Positions 9,505 to 21,350 of a stretch of DNA of 29,452 nucleotides are shown here, one piece after another. Within the stretch, counting starts at the first letter, position 1; each line of letters begins with the position of its first letter. The stretch is from Parachlorella kessleri (Eukaryota; Chlorophyta; Trebouxiophyceae; Chlorellales; Chlorellaceae). Made by a program: the position numbers and the translations under genes. Under the pieces are notes generated by a model. It worked only from the letters and a program-made list of their open reading frames with translations, was not told the origin of the DNA and ran no database searches. The DNA lies in contig BBXU01001094.1 of assembly GCA_001598975.1 (NCBI GenBank), positions 1-29,452 of the forward strand, read 5' to 3'.

Positions 9505-12500
9505 ATGCTGCCATCAGGCAGCAGGGACCGTTCAGCCAGTCCAAGGACAGCAAAGCTGGGCAGCCACAAGACCATGCCCTGGCCAGCACCAAAAGTGTTG
9601 GCCATGCTCTTCCTGGCCACTTTGATGACGGTCAGCTTGCTGTGGAACCAGTCCTATGTGCTTCCAAGGCAGGACCCGGGAGCGTTGAGAGAAAGAGCAG
9701 GTATGTCTGCACTGTCTGCTTCTAGACTATGAGCGGTTTCCCACGCCTGTTCACTACTCACTAACCTCTGAACTGTGTTTGGGTGCCCCAGGCGGCTCAC
9801 GGCCTGACGCTCATGCTGCATCAAGTAGCATCCTAGCAAGCTCATCCTGGGCATTCCAGCAGGAGGGAGACTGGCGGCCCCCCAAGTACTCCACCCATAG
9901 ATGCTTGGGGGGCAAGTTTGATGATGAGTGGGTAACGTGAGTGCAGGAGATAGTTGTGCACTACAACATTGCAAATTTGCAAGGATGTTAGGTGGCGTGC
10001 ACAAAGGATCCCTACATCATGGAAGCACACGACCTTCCCTGCAAAGTAGCCCACCTGATGCGCCTTGTGCTTACTGTAGGTCCACCTGTAAGTTTGACAA
10101 CGTTTGTCTGAACAGCAGCACCCTTGAGATAGAGTACTATGCCGACCCTGACCTACCAGGTAGGCTTGGCACCACGGCAAGCGTATACAAACTTCTATTC
10201 CTGTTGGGAGTCAAGATATACAGTCGTCGTCTTTGGGCTGGCTCAAGTTGTTATGCGCTGTCTGAGCGGGAAAAGCAGCGGCGGGGGCACACTGTGAAGG
10301 TCGGCTGGACAGCACCCTCAACACTCTCCAAGTTGCAATAGATGTGTGGGCAACAAGGTGGCTGGCTGCCTGCAGAGGTCCCGGTGGTATATGACCAAGT
10401 CAAGGCTCGGCCCCTCTTGCAGTTCCCGGTGAACTTCACAAATCCAAGTGAGACATGTGAACTGTGGTAGGGCTCGGCGTCCTGTTGGGCAAGCCGCCTG
10501 TTTGACGGCAAGCCTTTTGAGCAAGTATTTCACGTAGCAAGAGGCGAGGGTGCGTGCTAGCTTCCGTCTGGCTGCCTGAGCATGTGGAGATCAGGCGCGT
10601 GCCACATCAGCAAGCCATCCTGCCCACGCGGACACCATGCTCTGTGCTCTCTTGCACTCTGAGGGCTTTGCATGCCTCAGCATGTAGCTGTTGGCATAAC
10701 CCATGTCGGTCCCGCCCTGGTACTGCAGGCCCGCTGGAAGAGGCAACCTTGTGGTGGCGGCCGGTGGTCAAGAGGCGCAGCTTCCCCCAGGAGGGCCGCC
10801 ACGTCAAGTGGGCCCCCGCCAGCCAGGCCCTGCTGCAGGCCTTCCACGGCCGCTTCCTCTACAACTTTGGGCAAGTCGGGCGCGCAGAGCCCTCCCTCTG
10901 GACACCTGGCAGTGCCAGACGTGGCCCACCTCCTACAGGCATCACTGGATCTCAAGCGGATGCTATCCCAGCCCTCGCCTGCTCAAGCCTCACTGTCCAC
11001 TCTGCTCTCAAATCCCTCTTCCCACCCACTTCCTGCCTCCCTGCCCCGCTCGCCCTGCAGGCACGTGATGTACGACCTGCTGACGCCCCTGTTCACCATG
11101 CAGCACTTGTTTGGCATCTACACCCCCGACGCCCAGCCCCTCATCCTCCACCAGCTGGGCAACTACACAGACTACGACTGGCGGCTGCAGCTGCTGGTCA
11201 ACACCCCAAACCCAGCCAAGTCGCTGCTGCGGCTCACGTGGGACCACTATGCGACCACGCTGGCAAACTACACGAGGGATGTGCTGGGGGAGGGAAACGA
11301 GGGCCTGGTGTGCTTCAAGGTGAGGTGGAAGGGTGTTGCCGTGGCTCGGGTTTTGGCTGCCGCCTTGGGAGCCGCAGCGAAGACTCCAAGGCATGTTGCT
11401 GACAAAAACATAGCCTGCTGTGATGCATCACGATCGGGTGAAGTCATGCTAGCTTGTGGACTTGGGGGCCGGTCAGTAGCATCTCTTCGCTGGAGCCAAC
11501 ATCCAGCTAGTCGCATCACAGCAACATGGGCTGCAGCTGAGCTCTAAGCTTGCACTCCTTGCTGCAGACGCTTCTAGCCGGGTCTTATTCCCTGCCCCGA
11601 CGGCTTGAGAGGTCGGGGGCACTCGCATACCGGCAGGTGGCGGTCACTCGGCTTGGGCTGGAGGAGCCGCCGCAGGAGGTCCCAGTCATCACCCTATTCA
11701 ACAAGCTGGCAAGTGCAGGAAGGCTGGCAGCCTGCGCGGCTGCTGACAGGCGCAGGCAAAGTGTCGTCATACTCTGGCGTTTTGGGCACGGGCTGCTGAT
11801 CGTTGAAGGTGCATCGGCTCTAGCGCTGCCTAGACTTGCAGCCTGCCGCACTGAAACCATCCTGATTGCCTAGCTTCCGGGGCAGGGCATATCACAATAC
11901 TGACTACCTTCTGCTGCGCATGTGCAGTGGAAGCGGCGGATAGAGAACATCAAGGAGATAGCCGGCATTCTGCGGCGGCGGTACCCGCTGGCACGAGTGG
12001 ATGTAATCAACTTCACCAGGCACCCCAAGTTCACCATACCCCAGCAGGCAAGTGACTTGTGGTATGGCACCACCCCAGCGTGTCCTCCTGCCCACACAGC
12101 AGCCCATGCTGCGGTATTTACATTGCCCGCTGTAATGACCTTGAGCACTGGACGATTTTAGGGACAGCTGTATTTTGGGCGTCCTGGCTAACAAGGTCTG
12201 CCCATGACTGGGAAGGGGCCAGCAAAGCCCCACAGCCGCACAGTCTGATGAGGCATGGTAACAGGGGCCAGAGACTTGGTCCCATAGGCAGCGGAGCATG
12301 CTGCTGTGCCATGGCGCGAAGGCAGTGAAACTCGCTGCGCAAGGAGAAGGTGGCAGCACAGTGGGTTACCAGCAGCAAGCTGGTATTCACAACAGGGGCA
12401 GAAGAAGCCATGAGCTTCCCACCCTCCCTCCTGACGCGGGACGAAGCCCTGAGCCAGGGCCGCATGTCGTTGAAGCAGGGTCCAGCAGGGCTCCAGCAGC

Positions 12501-14248
12501 AACAGCAGCAGGGGCCGGCAGGGATGGTCATGCTGTACAGGGGCCCAGCAGCCAACCGAACGACCTCTGTCATGCCTGCAAGCACCCAACACATGTATCA
12601 AAGTTGTTCCTCGGCAATGCATGTGTGTGCAGGTGGAGATGATGTCCAACACTTCAATACTAGTATCTCCATGCGGGGGCATTGCCACTGTGCTGGCCTT
12701 CATGCGCCCAGAGTCCACAGGTGAGGTAGCAATGTAACTTTTAGGACGAAGTACCTTTCATGCCAAGGTGGACCGCCGGTAAGGCCGCATTGCCCCTCCA
12801 GCCAGGTTAACATTCTCTGGGAGTATCCATGAGCAGCTGCCACGGCTGGGCAGCCCGCGTGCCTGCCGCGCACCCTTGAGTTGCCCTGCAGTTGCTGTGT
12901 GCAGCGATTGTGATGAACTACTGGGACACGGTCTTGAAGCGGAGCGTGAACATGGAGAACGCCTTCTACAGGTTGGTACTGCAAGGGCGGCTCGGCAGGA
13001 GCAGAGCAAGCAGCATATGCTAGTTCAGGTGGTGGCTGCTTACCTCCTCCCACTGGAACTGCAGGCGACCATGGTGGCAGCACGTGGCCTGCCATTCTGG
13101 GTGGGCTTGCTGGGTGCTGGGGGTGCCATGTCCCAGACAGCTGAAGTGCACTGCCTTCAACCCTGGCTATCAGTGTAGGAAATGAAAATTTATGAGTTTC
13201 GTTTGCTGCCTGTCTGCCTGCCTGCCTGCAGCAAGCTGGACTATGTTGATGTACAGTACTTCCCCGTCACCCTGCAAGACTACAAGGGAACCAGGTTCGC
13301 TGGCTTTTTGTGGTACTGTGTGTAATATGCCTGACATGTCTGGCACCCGCACGCCTTCCACTCAGGCCTGGCTGCTGAATGCCTGGCATGGGGTGGGCAC
13401 CACAATTGAGGCAAACCAAGTTTGGGGCAAGCTCTGTGAGTCAGATGCGCAGCTCTGGGAGCTGCATTGTGTGGGTAACCTGGTGCTTGACTACATGCAT
13501 GCAGTGACCGCCCTGGCTGCTTCAACTCTTTTGTACGCAATGATGACAGGGGCTACATGGTTGAGTGCAACCTAAGACTCAAGGTATGATGCGTTAGTGG
13601 GGCTGTGGTAAGGACTGGCGGCTACATGCAAGACCTGCTTGGAGCGCCTGGCAGCTGGACAGCTCGGCAGCGTCTCTTGTGCTGATACATGTGATCAGCC
13701 GAACAGAGTGCAGGTGTTGGGAATTCACAATGAGACATGCCTTGGACAGGGCTGCCAACTGCTCCCATTCTTGCTTGCCGAAAGCACATGGTGGCGGCAG
13801 CAGCGGGTGTTGACACTGCTGTGCAGCTGGCTGGCTTGCAGGGTGACAGCCTGCTGCGGCTGCTCCACTATGTGGACAACGCGATGCTGCGATGGGCGGC
13901 AAGGACGGGCCGGTATGAGGTGTTGTCATCACTTAAGAAAAGCTCTTGACGGCAGGGTGGCGCAGGCAGGGGTGCATATGAGGAGGACCTCTGAGGACCT
14001 CCCTTGACTATGGCAGCAGAGGCAAGTTAGAAACCTTCAATCACAGCAAAGCTAGGGCCTGAACGCAGGTATGCGCGGGGTGCTGATGCCTGTGGTTTGA
14101 ACACCTAATGCTCTTGTGACTTCCTTGACCGCTGGGCATGCAGGATTATAGGAACACCAATTTCGTTGTTGCCTTTGCTGCACGCATTCCTGTGCTTCGG
14201 GAGTACCCAGGTCATTGTGTAGGTATTGATTTTCACGTGTTCGTCTAG
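9505..14248 (+). CDS. Family GT61 (DUF563-type) glycosyltransferase, 14 exons, about 544 aa
   Basis: Type II Golgi membrane enzyme of the group that contains plant core beta-1,2-xylosyltransferase and animal EOGT/POMGNT2; acceptor and sugar are not predictable. Exons: 9505-9700, 9792-9936, 10080-10159, 10376-10447, 10729-10870, 11061-11319, 11568-11708, 11928-12047, 12633-12720, 12905-12971, 13232-13294, 13505-13583, 13842-13919, 14144-14248. A short basic cytosolic tail is followed by one TM segment (VLAMLFLATLMTVSLLW). The lumenal part has the N-terminal Cys motif TCKFDNVCL, then GRFLYNFGHVMYDLLTPLF (the GHxxxDxLxPLF motif of GT61), RRIENIKEI, and NTSILVSPCGGIATVLAFMR in the place of the V-x-HGA-x-L motif. 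Donors at 10871, 11709 and 12048 are GC (GCAAGT). Exon 13 may instead end at 13912. TGTAA follows 75 bases after the stop. The family is clear; the last two exons are less certain. Confidence 0.85.
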
Positions 14249-14322
14249 CAGGTTGTCTAGCAGGTGCTTTCCGAGTCATTGATAACGATCGACCACAGCC
14301 AGTCTGTTGACCATTGTCACAG

Positions 14323-14327
14323 TGTAA
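14323..14327 (+). terminator. Possible TGTAA polyadenylation signal of the GT61 gene
   Basis: TGTAA is the usual near-upstream polyadenylation element in chlorophyte algae. This one lies 75 bases after the proposed stop at 14248, which supports the position of the last exon. The convergent PsbP-like gene ends at 14561, so the two genes share a spacer of about 312 bases that otherwise shows nothing. Confidence 0.5.
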
Positions 14328-14560
14328 TGCGTGTCCCTATTTTCGGCTGCACACCATCAAAGGCTCCTACGCCTCACAAAACTTTCAGGAGATTTGTGGG
14401 AGTGCCTAGTTGCACCCACACGCCTGGGTATGCAGTATCGCAAAATCGAATGCCTCCAAGCGCACAGCCTAGAGGCTGCCTCTCAGCCCAGTGACACAAT
14501 TTCTTGCAGGCAGCTGAAATCAAGGCGAGCCAGGCTCAACCATAACAGTACACAGTGTCG

Positions 14561-16546
14561 TCAGTAAACGTTGAAGACCTCAAAACTTTTCAGAACAGTT
14601 TCCACCTTGTCCTGCATCTTGCCCCACCGCCGCTCGTTGGCTCCAGTCAATAGCGTGTAGAACTTGCCTGCAAGTTAGCCAAAGGTGGTGCAATCTCTGA
14701 GAAGGAGGATTTTAGGGCAAGAATGCGGTTTCTCAAACCCAGCTGCCCTGCATGACCGCACTTTGCTGCTTGCTGCTTTGCTTTGCTTTGCAACTTGGAG
14801 ACACAGTCGTCACCTCAGGCGACAAGCGCGAGTGTGCATCATACCAACAAAGCACATCTCACTAGCCTGCCTCACCGTTGCCCACTGTCACTGATGCCAG
14901 TGCGCGCCGTGTGTAGTTCCTGGTCTTGGCAGTGAACTCAAAATCATAGTACCTCCGCCCGTCTTGCATCCGCTGCAGCAGGCACGACACTAGCGCGCAA
15001 CTTGAGCAGATGTCTGGCACTGCTTTGTAAAGCGGAACACTAATACAACATCCACGTGTGCCTTCCTCTAGGCAGTGAACCTCCTCAAAATCTAACATCC
15101 ACATATTGCCAACATGGAGTGGGTGCAGTCCCGACGCATCAACCACAGCATGGAGCGTTAGCTACCACTAGTGCGCTTCTACCAGCCCGTGGGTGCCAAT
15201 GGCTCCTGTGGCTCTCAGTAAGTAAGTCCACCTGATCAGATTCAGCTTCCGTCGCTCCGCTGCACCACACTCACCTCGTTGGCCGTGATAATCTTCACCT
15301 CCTGGCTGGGACCAGTCAGCACCTTGTCAGCCAGCGTCAGCACCACGTCATCCAGCGGCCCATACTCGCTGATGTCGGTCTTGTCTGTCGGCAGCAGATT
15401 CACGCTGACCGACTCTAGCGGCTCTATCACATCCTTGAACACCACATCCTGCCCGTCGATTGCAATCTCCTGCCAGCCGAAAGGGTACAGGAACTCGTAG
15501 CCATCCTGCGTGTCCTTGACCGGCACGAACCCCCTGGGCGCTGCAGCCAGGGCCAGAAACCATGGGGTCTGCTGCAGTGTGCCAAGACAAGGAGTACAGT
15601 GCAAACCGGTGACACAATCATGACTAAGCGCCAAAGATGTGCTCAGTACCAGGAGAGCAGCGTGCGTAGGCAGCCCACCACGCACTTCTGGCGGTGGGAA
15701 TGAGGCAGTTCATTTTTCAGGCGCGTCTCCCCCCAACACACACATAAAAAAAAATTCAAGTCATCAGCTTGAAGCATACATGTGAAAACGGAAATGGGGC
15801 AGGTTCGGCGGTGCCCGCTCACGACCGACCGTCATGTTCGGCTATGCTACAGATTGACAGAGCGGTGCATAGGTGAGGACGGACAACTTGTAATTTCACC
15901 GCCACTTGTCAAGGATAAACAGGCCTACCTCCGCTGAGCACCCCTCTTTTTCCTTCAGCTTCTACTGAGCACCCATCCTCTTACTCAAAGCTAGATGAGC
16001 TTGACGAGGGTGGGAACAGCATAGGAGGATGCGATATATATTTGGAATATCCACACTGTATTCAATGCACGACTCCCACCTTGATAGATTTGAGGCAAAC
16101 AAAATTCCCAGACCCCAAACCAAACATGTACTAGTTTGTGCCGTACCTTTGGCAGCAGATGCAGCTGGCGGCAGCAAGGGAGCTGCTGCAAGCAGCGTGC
16201 CTAGCTGGAGGGCCTGCCGTCGTGTGCTAGAAGCTGCAAGGGATAAGTGAGCGTAGTAAGTAGAGCAGACAGCTCCCAAGTGTGATCAGCAAGAGCGTGT
16301 AGCTCACCTTGGGCTGAGCAAAAGGCAGCCTGCCTGACAGGCACCCTGCCCGCTGGCAGGGGCCTCACCAGGATCTTGCGAACCTGGAAACAAATACAAG
16401 GGGATAGAACGGATCGCCTTTCGGCAAGTGCACCCTGGCCTGCGATACTGCTATGGGTGACGGTCCTCGACTGTCAGCCTCACATGAGGACGTACCTGCA
16501 GCTGGGCGCCAAAGGCCGTCAAGCGGGCTTGCTGGATTGATGCCAT
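14561..16546 (-). CDS. PsbP-like thylakoid lumen protein (PPL1 type), 6 exons, 227 aa
   Basis: Lumenal protein of the PsbP family; PPL1-type members help photosystem II recover after photodamage. Exons in transcript order: 16546-16496, 16383-16308, 16233-16147, 15540-15275, 14972-14876, 14667-14561; total 684 nt, all phases compatible. Residues 1 to about 45 form a chloroplast transit peptide (MASIQQARLTAFGAQ...). Then comes a twin-arginine thylakoid signal (STRRQALQLGTLLAAA...LLPPAASAAK) with an A-x-A cleavage site. The mature part carries the PsbP fold: GFVPVKDTQDGYEFLYPFGW near the start, EPLESVSVNLLPTDKTDI, then RRYYDFEFTAKT and the closing GKFYTLLTGANERRWGKM with EVLKSF-like helix (ETVLKSFEVFNVY). 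The length fits PPL1 (about 230). The assignment to PPL1 rather than another PsbP-domain protein is inferred from motif similarity. The gene is divergent from the MAP kinase gene. Confidence 0.9.
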
Positions 16547-16775
16547 GGTCGGATCTTGCCATCAAGGCGACAGGCCAGTGTTTTGAGGCCCCTGAGGCCC
16601 CTGAGGACCGGATCAGATGCTGAATCATGACTTGCCTGCGTTGGGCAGGTTCTATGCAAAAACAACATACTACAGACGCGTCTAGACGCCGATTCTCACG
16701 ACGGCAGGTTGCTTCGCTGCTCCCAACATCACCCAGCGCTGCCTCCGCTCTGCCAAGGAGGTAGTTGGGCTTAGG
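16547..16775. promoter_or_regulatory. Shared spacer between divergent PsbP-like and MAPK start codons
   Basis: Only 229 bases separate the two ATGs (16546 on the minus strand, 16776 on the plus strand). Both 5' leaders and both promoters must fit here, or the promoters reach into the neighbour. No TATA box is obvious. The near-repeat CCCCTGAGG around 16590-16606 (GAGGCCCCTGAGGCCCCTGAGG) is the only clear structure. Confidence 0.55.
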
Positions 16776-19652
16776 ATGTCATCAAGCCAGAATGTGCCGG
16801 TGCAGAAGGAGTGCAAGGTGCCCGGCAAGAGCGCCTGGCTGGTGTGGCGCACCAACTTTGAGGTAGACGACAAGTACCTACCTATCAAGGCGGTCGGGAA
16901 GGGTGCCTATGGTGTTGTCTGCTCAGCCAAGAACAGCAAGACGGGCGAGAAGGTGGCCATCAAGAAGATCACCAACGCCTTTGAGAACCTGGTGGACGCC
17001 CGGCGGACGCTGCGAGAGATGAAGCTGCTGCGCTACTTACAGCACGAAAATATCATAGCCGTGCGAGACATTATGCGGCCAGTCAGCAAGGAGGCCTTCA
17101 ACGATGTCTATATAGTGTATGAGCTGATGGACACAGACCTCCACCAGATCATCCGCTCCCCACAGGCCTTATCGGACGACCACTTCCAGTATTTCATATA
17201 TCAGGCAGGTGGCGTGCATTGTTGCAAGGGGGGAGTTTGACATTGAGAGATAGGAGCATGAAACTGCAGGGTGTGATTCTGGTTGCATCGCCTTGCATGG
17301 TGAGGCAGGAGTTTGGACACCAAACACCACAAGCACCGGGCAGGGTGGGTCGCGAGGAAAGGTAGTGAAGTCGGCAGCCCAGGAGAATGCAAATTACACA
17401 GTGAGCTGGGGAGCAGCGTGGGAATTCGGGGAGAACTAGGCGGCAGATTGTGCACGCATATTTCAGAGGATGTTGTAGCAACATACCTATGCACAGTGGC
17501 TGCTGCAGGTGCTCCGGGGACTGAAGTATATCCATTCAGCCCATGTCCTACACCGGGACCTCAAGCCCAGCAACCTGCTCTTGAATGCCAGCTGCGAACT
17601 GCGGATCTGCGACTTTGGGCTGGCGCGTACCAGGTCAGTGACTGCAACTGCTCCAAAGCCCGAAAGCTTAGGCCATCAGTGCAGGGTCCATCTTATACTG
17701 CGAGCAGTGTGGCCTGACAATGTGTGCTTGAAACTAGCCGCATCCCTGCGTATTGTCAAAATAGAGGACATTGCAACATGGAAAGCATGTTCATTGGATC
17801 AGAGTCTAGGTGCAAGCTTCTCTGTGTGCAGCACGGAGAGCAACAACTTCATGACAGAATATGTGGTGACGCGGTGGTACCGGGCGCCAGAGTTGCTGCT
17901 GTCCTGTGACACATACGATGCAGGCATTGATATATGGTCAGGTAAGACGGCCAAATGTTTGGGAGCAGCCCAGGTGAGTGAGAAGGCACCCATGACCTCC
18001 AGGGGCATGCCAGGTGCATTGGGGATTTCTAGTGTCGCTAGCCGAGCGAAGTATGCCACCTGTGCAGCTGATGTGGTCCAGTTGTGACACCCACATTGTC
18101 TTGCCCAAGTTATGGCAACATCAGCCCCCCTGGCTAGCAGCAGCGCTAATCACAAGCACAATCGGTTTGGCTGTTCCTGGCCCGCAGTTGGCTGCATCCT
18201 GGCGGAGTTGTTGCAGCGCAAGCCGCTATTCCCAGGCAAGGACTACATAGACCAGCTGAAGCTGATCATCAAGACACTGGGGTCGCCTAGCGAGGAAGAG
18301 CTGGGCTTCATCTCGGCGCCCAAGGCGCGCGCCTACATCCAGGCGCTGCCCACAGTCGAGGTGGGGTGCCAGTGAAGCATATCACAATGGATCAGATGTA
18401 AGGCTGAACAGCGCAAAGCCTGCTTTTTAGGCTGAGATTGCTAGGAGAAACAGTGATAGCTCTTAGGGATGGTTTTCCATGTTCCTCCTAGAATCTGAGC
18501 CCAAACGAGACCCCATGGCATGGCAGTAGTGTCAAATGCAAGGACTTTCATGGGGAGCTCTTACAGACAATGTCTTATATAGGGTGGCAGGTAATGCGAT
18601 CAGGGAGGAGGTACGGGTATACTGGGCTGACAGGGGTGTATGCAGTTATGCTCAGTTATGCTCTGTGTCTTGCCTGAGATCTGAGCTAGTAGATCTCTCC
18701 CCGGAACAAGCTAAGGCCACTGAATAGCAGGGGAGCCAAAAGTCAAGCAGGGGCAGAAGAGTTTTCTCCTGGTGCTCGGATGCAGAAAGCTGATTTCAGG
18801 AGGATGTTCCCTGGGGCTACCGCTGATGCAATAGACCTTCTGGAGCGGATGTTGCAGGTTAGCCTGCCAATGCCGGCACTCAGGCAATGTGCACATCGTC
18901 TTTCAGTCCCAGGAACTGCAGCACTGTTGCTAAGGGCTGGCCAGCAGCTGCCCTTCTCATGCTGACTGTCAAACTTGCACAGACACTATGTGCCAAGGCA
19001 TGTGTGCTGCATGTTCATGCCTGGTACAGTCATGACTATGTCATACAGAAATGAGGATTAAAATGTTCCCTGCCTTCTGCGACATAATGTGCTGATCTGC
19101 CTTCGCAGTTTGACCCACGGCGACGCATCACTGTGGAGGAGGCGCTTAAACATCCCTGGCTAGCACAGCTGCACGATGAGGCAGCGGAGCCTGCAGCCCC
19201 TGGTGAGTTTAATAGTGGCGGCAGGCTGCTGCTTGAATCAACTTGCAGAAAAGGACATGACAGGTGCAGCCGTCTTAATATGATGTCAGAAGTCAAGCTC
19301 TGGGTGGGTCGGCTAGCTGCTCCAGCCTTCTGACGGTTTGCTAGATGTTTTTGAGTGCGAGCTGGTTCAAGCAGGTTGTATATGGCCAAGCGCTGGTGGG
19401 AGTGGATTGGTGTAGATGTGAAGAAGTGTGGTGAGGGGGGCATTTCTCATTACCACGGCTTCATGCTGGGTCAGCCTGAAACCTCAGGTGCATGTCTGTC
19501 CCTCAGCAGGCAACAGGCTGCCGTGCCCATCTATATCCTACTTTGTTCGCTCTGCAGGCATCTTCAAGTTCGACTTTGAAGAGCAGGATCTGGATGAGGA
19601 TACTGTGAGGCGGCTAGTTTGGCGGGAAATGATGTACTATCAGCAGTCCTAA
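16776..19652 (+). CDS. Mitogen-activated protein kinase, TEY class, 7 exons, 365 aa
   Basis: Terminal kinase of a MAPK cascade, activated by dual phosphorylation in the activation loop. Exons: 16776-17204, 17509-17633, 17832-17941, 18188-18360, 18786-18857, 19109-19202, 19558-19652; total 1098 nt, all in phase. Visible motifs are the P-loop GKGAYGVV (residues 41-48), ATP-binding K63 (VAIKK), HRDLKPSN (D160), DFG (D178-G180), the activation motif T193-E194-Y195 in [17 protein letters not shown], and the C-terminal docking segment LHDEAAEP. Length and layout match plant group A/B MAPKs. The first intron has donor GCAGGT: joining at 17204|17509 gives [14 protein letters not shown] exactly as in the family, whereas the GT four bases on would break the frame. 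Intron 4 carries an R1 repeat. Upstream and downstream partners cannot be told from sequence. Confidence 0.94.
18594..18727 (-). repeat. R1 repeat, copy d, inside MAPK intron 4
   Basis: Read on the minus strand it starts CAGTGGCCTTAGCTTGTTCC, then GGGAGAGATCTACTAGCTCAGA, CAGGCAAGACACAGAG and ends near CATTACCTGCCACCC. This is the same block order as copies a and b. It contains a local direct repeat of AGTTATGCTC (plus strand, about 18641-18660). The intron splices outside it. Confidence 0.7.
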
Positions 19653-20124
19653 ATGACTAGGCAGCTACTCGCCTTCAGTGCAGGGGTGTAGTACTTTCAT
19701 CCAGTAGCGGCCCGAGCTGTTTTAAGTGCAGTAATCACAACTAGCTGTGCTGTTGTAGGGGTGCAGGCGTTGTTGTAGGGAGGTTGTTTTGCTGATTGTA
19801 CCCACTTGCCTTAGGTAGCCATGAGGTAGACAGCACTAGGTAGGGCAGGAGGGAGCACTTTGGTTCAGCGCTGACGTGTCAACCAGTGAAACTTGCATCA
19901 AGAGTAGAAGCTTAACCTGCGAATCATTTTGTTTCATGTTCTAAGTCTCTTTCATGTGCTGAGTTCTCCTGCTGCTATGCTGCGCTTAGGCATCCTGCCC
20001 ATACGACTGCCTAAGGGTTATCAGTGACGCAAGTAATCTTGGCCGTGCGATTGACAGTTACAACCAAGACCAAGGGAGCATAGTTGACTTAATACATACA
20101 GCAGCAGCAGCATTTTATATAGGC
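19653..20124. other. Convergent spacer between MAPK and the decayed Cys-rich gene
   Basis: Presumed 3' untranslated sequence of both genes; no exon was recognised. On the minus strand a TGTAA at 20062-20058 lies 63 bases after the last codon of the decayed gene. No clear TGTAA follows the MAPK stop. Confidence 0.5.
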
Positions 20125-21219
20125 CTAGAGGGGCCTTTTTTTCCGCTTTGGCACAGCCAAGCCGCTGTTTGAGACTGCCAGAGCGGTGGTCAAGTTAGCA
20201 GTGATCTTAGCTGTAGCCGCAGAAGCCCCAGCTGCTTTGGCGGCGGCAGCACCAATGCCGGCCTGTTTGATGGCAGCTCCACCATGCTGTGCCAAACTCA
20301 TGACGGTGGCACAAGGAGCCGCCTGTAGGCACACAGCTAGGGCATGGTTATGGCAGCAGAGCTGAGGCATGGAAGGCCGTGGTGACTTAAGCAACTGAGT
20401 GGTCAGCTACTGTGTTAGCGGGGAGCGCTCGTCAAGGGAGTGTCATGACAATGCGAGAAACAACATTAAAAACACCATCAAGCCAACACCAAGCATTGCA
20501 AGAAGTGCGCAAACTGAGCCGCCCGTCCACACATCACCAAGCCATGCATGCAACATGATACATGCCACCCACCCACCTTGGCGAATGTTGCAGAGTGGTC
20601 ATCGCTGAGGGTAAGGTGAGGTCCATGGTGTTGTAGTCAGCAGGGGTGAGTTTGGCGGCGCCGGTCATGGTAAAAGGTGTGGGGCAGTGCTGCAAACAGC
20701 AGGTGCAGCAGCAGGGGCAACAAATCTTTGACCATGGTATCAAGCACTACGGGGCTGCTTAGGCCCACGCCAGGCCTTCCGCTGGATGCAGGTGTAGTCC
20801 TTGTTGGGCAGGACAGCAGTTCAGGGATCGGCCACTGCAAAGCAGAAGGGAAGAGTTGCGCATCTCCCTCTATCCGAATGCTAGGAACAGGGCAGGTGCT
20901 GTCCCGACAGCGAAGGACAAGGTCATTTTGCTGCTCACGGCAACCCACCCGACTGCAGGCAGCGCCGGTCCAACCGGTTGGGCAATACAACACAAGCAAC
21001 TTGCACGGTCAGTCAAAGCAGGCCACAATGACTGCAGCCAGCAGCCAGCCCAGCCGCCGCATCACCTGTGGCGACGGCTTGAGCGCTTGCTGTGGCCGGT
21101 CCGCCCGTGGAAACAGCGCTTGCGGAGGCAAAAGCTGTTGCAGAGAGCTTGTGCGCCTCGGTGCCGGCGAACAGCGCCACAGCGACAAGCACTACTGCGA
21201 TCTGCATAGAATTCCTCAT
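20125..21219 (-). pseudogene. Decayed paralogue of the secreted Cys-rich protein gene
   Basis: Same gene plan as the intact copy at 22884-24473, but broken. Exon 1 (21219-21066) is preserved: a signal peptide (MRNSMQIAVVLVAVALFAGT) and the Ser/Ala-rich run ATAFASASAVSTGGPATASA, with the same phase-1 donor. The region of exon 2 is missing; intron 1 sequence jumps to the bases just after exon 2. The exon 3 equivalent reads ADP, then TGA where the intact copy has the first cysteine of its module, then LPNKDYTCIQRKAW. Exon 4, with most module cysteines, is deleted into the start of exon 5. Exon 5 has a Cys-to-Tyr change and a length difference of about 5 bases, so the frame is lost. The final exon (about 20323-20125) is still open and ends VPKRKKRPL. 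Expression of a shortened product cannot be excluded. Confidence 0.75.
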
Positions 21220-21350
21220 CCTTCAACAGTCACAGAGGGAGCTCGTGGGAGGACGTAGGGGTTGCAAAAAAAGGACCAGAGGAGCAGGCACACTTGTTGG
21301 GTTATGGAGGACCACGATGGGAGGCCAGGCTTTTGAAGCCTGAGGCCCGA

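Noticed and set aside
10554..11547. Two overlapping long plus-strand frames (282 and 291 codons)
   Set aside because: They are shadows or read-throughs of GT61 exons 5-7 and introns. Only the spliced chain gives the GT61 motifs.
12118..12718. Minus-strand frames of 158-176 codons in GT61 intron 8
   Set aside because: Low-complexity, Gln-rich on one strand and Cys/Trp-rich on the other. No family was recognised, and the intron joins HPKFTIPQQ to VEMMSNTSIL as expected for GT61.
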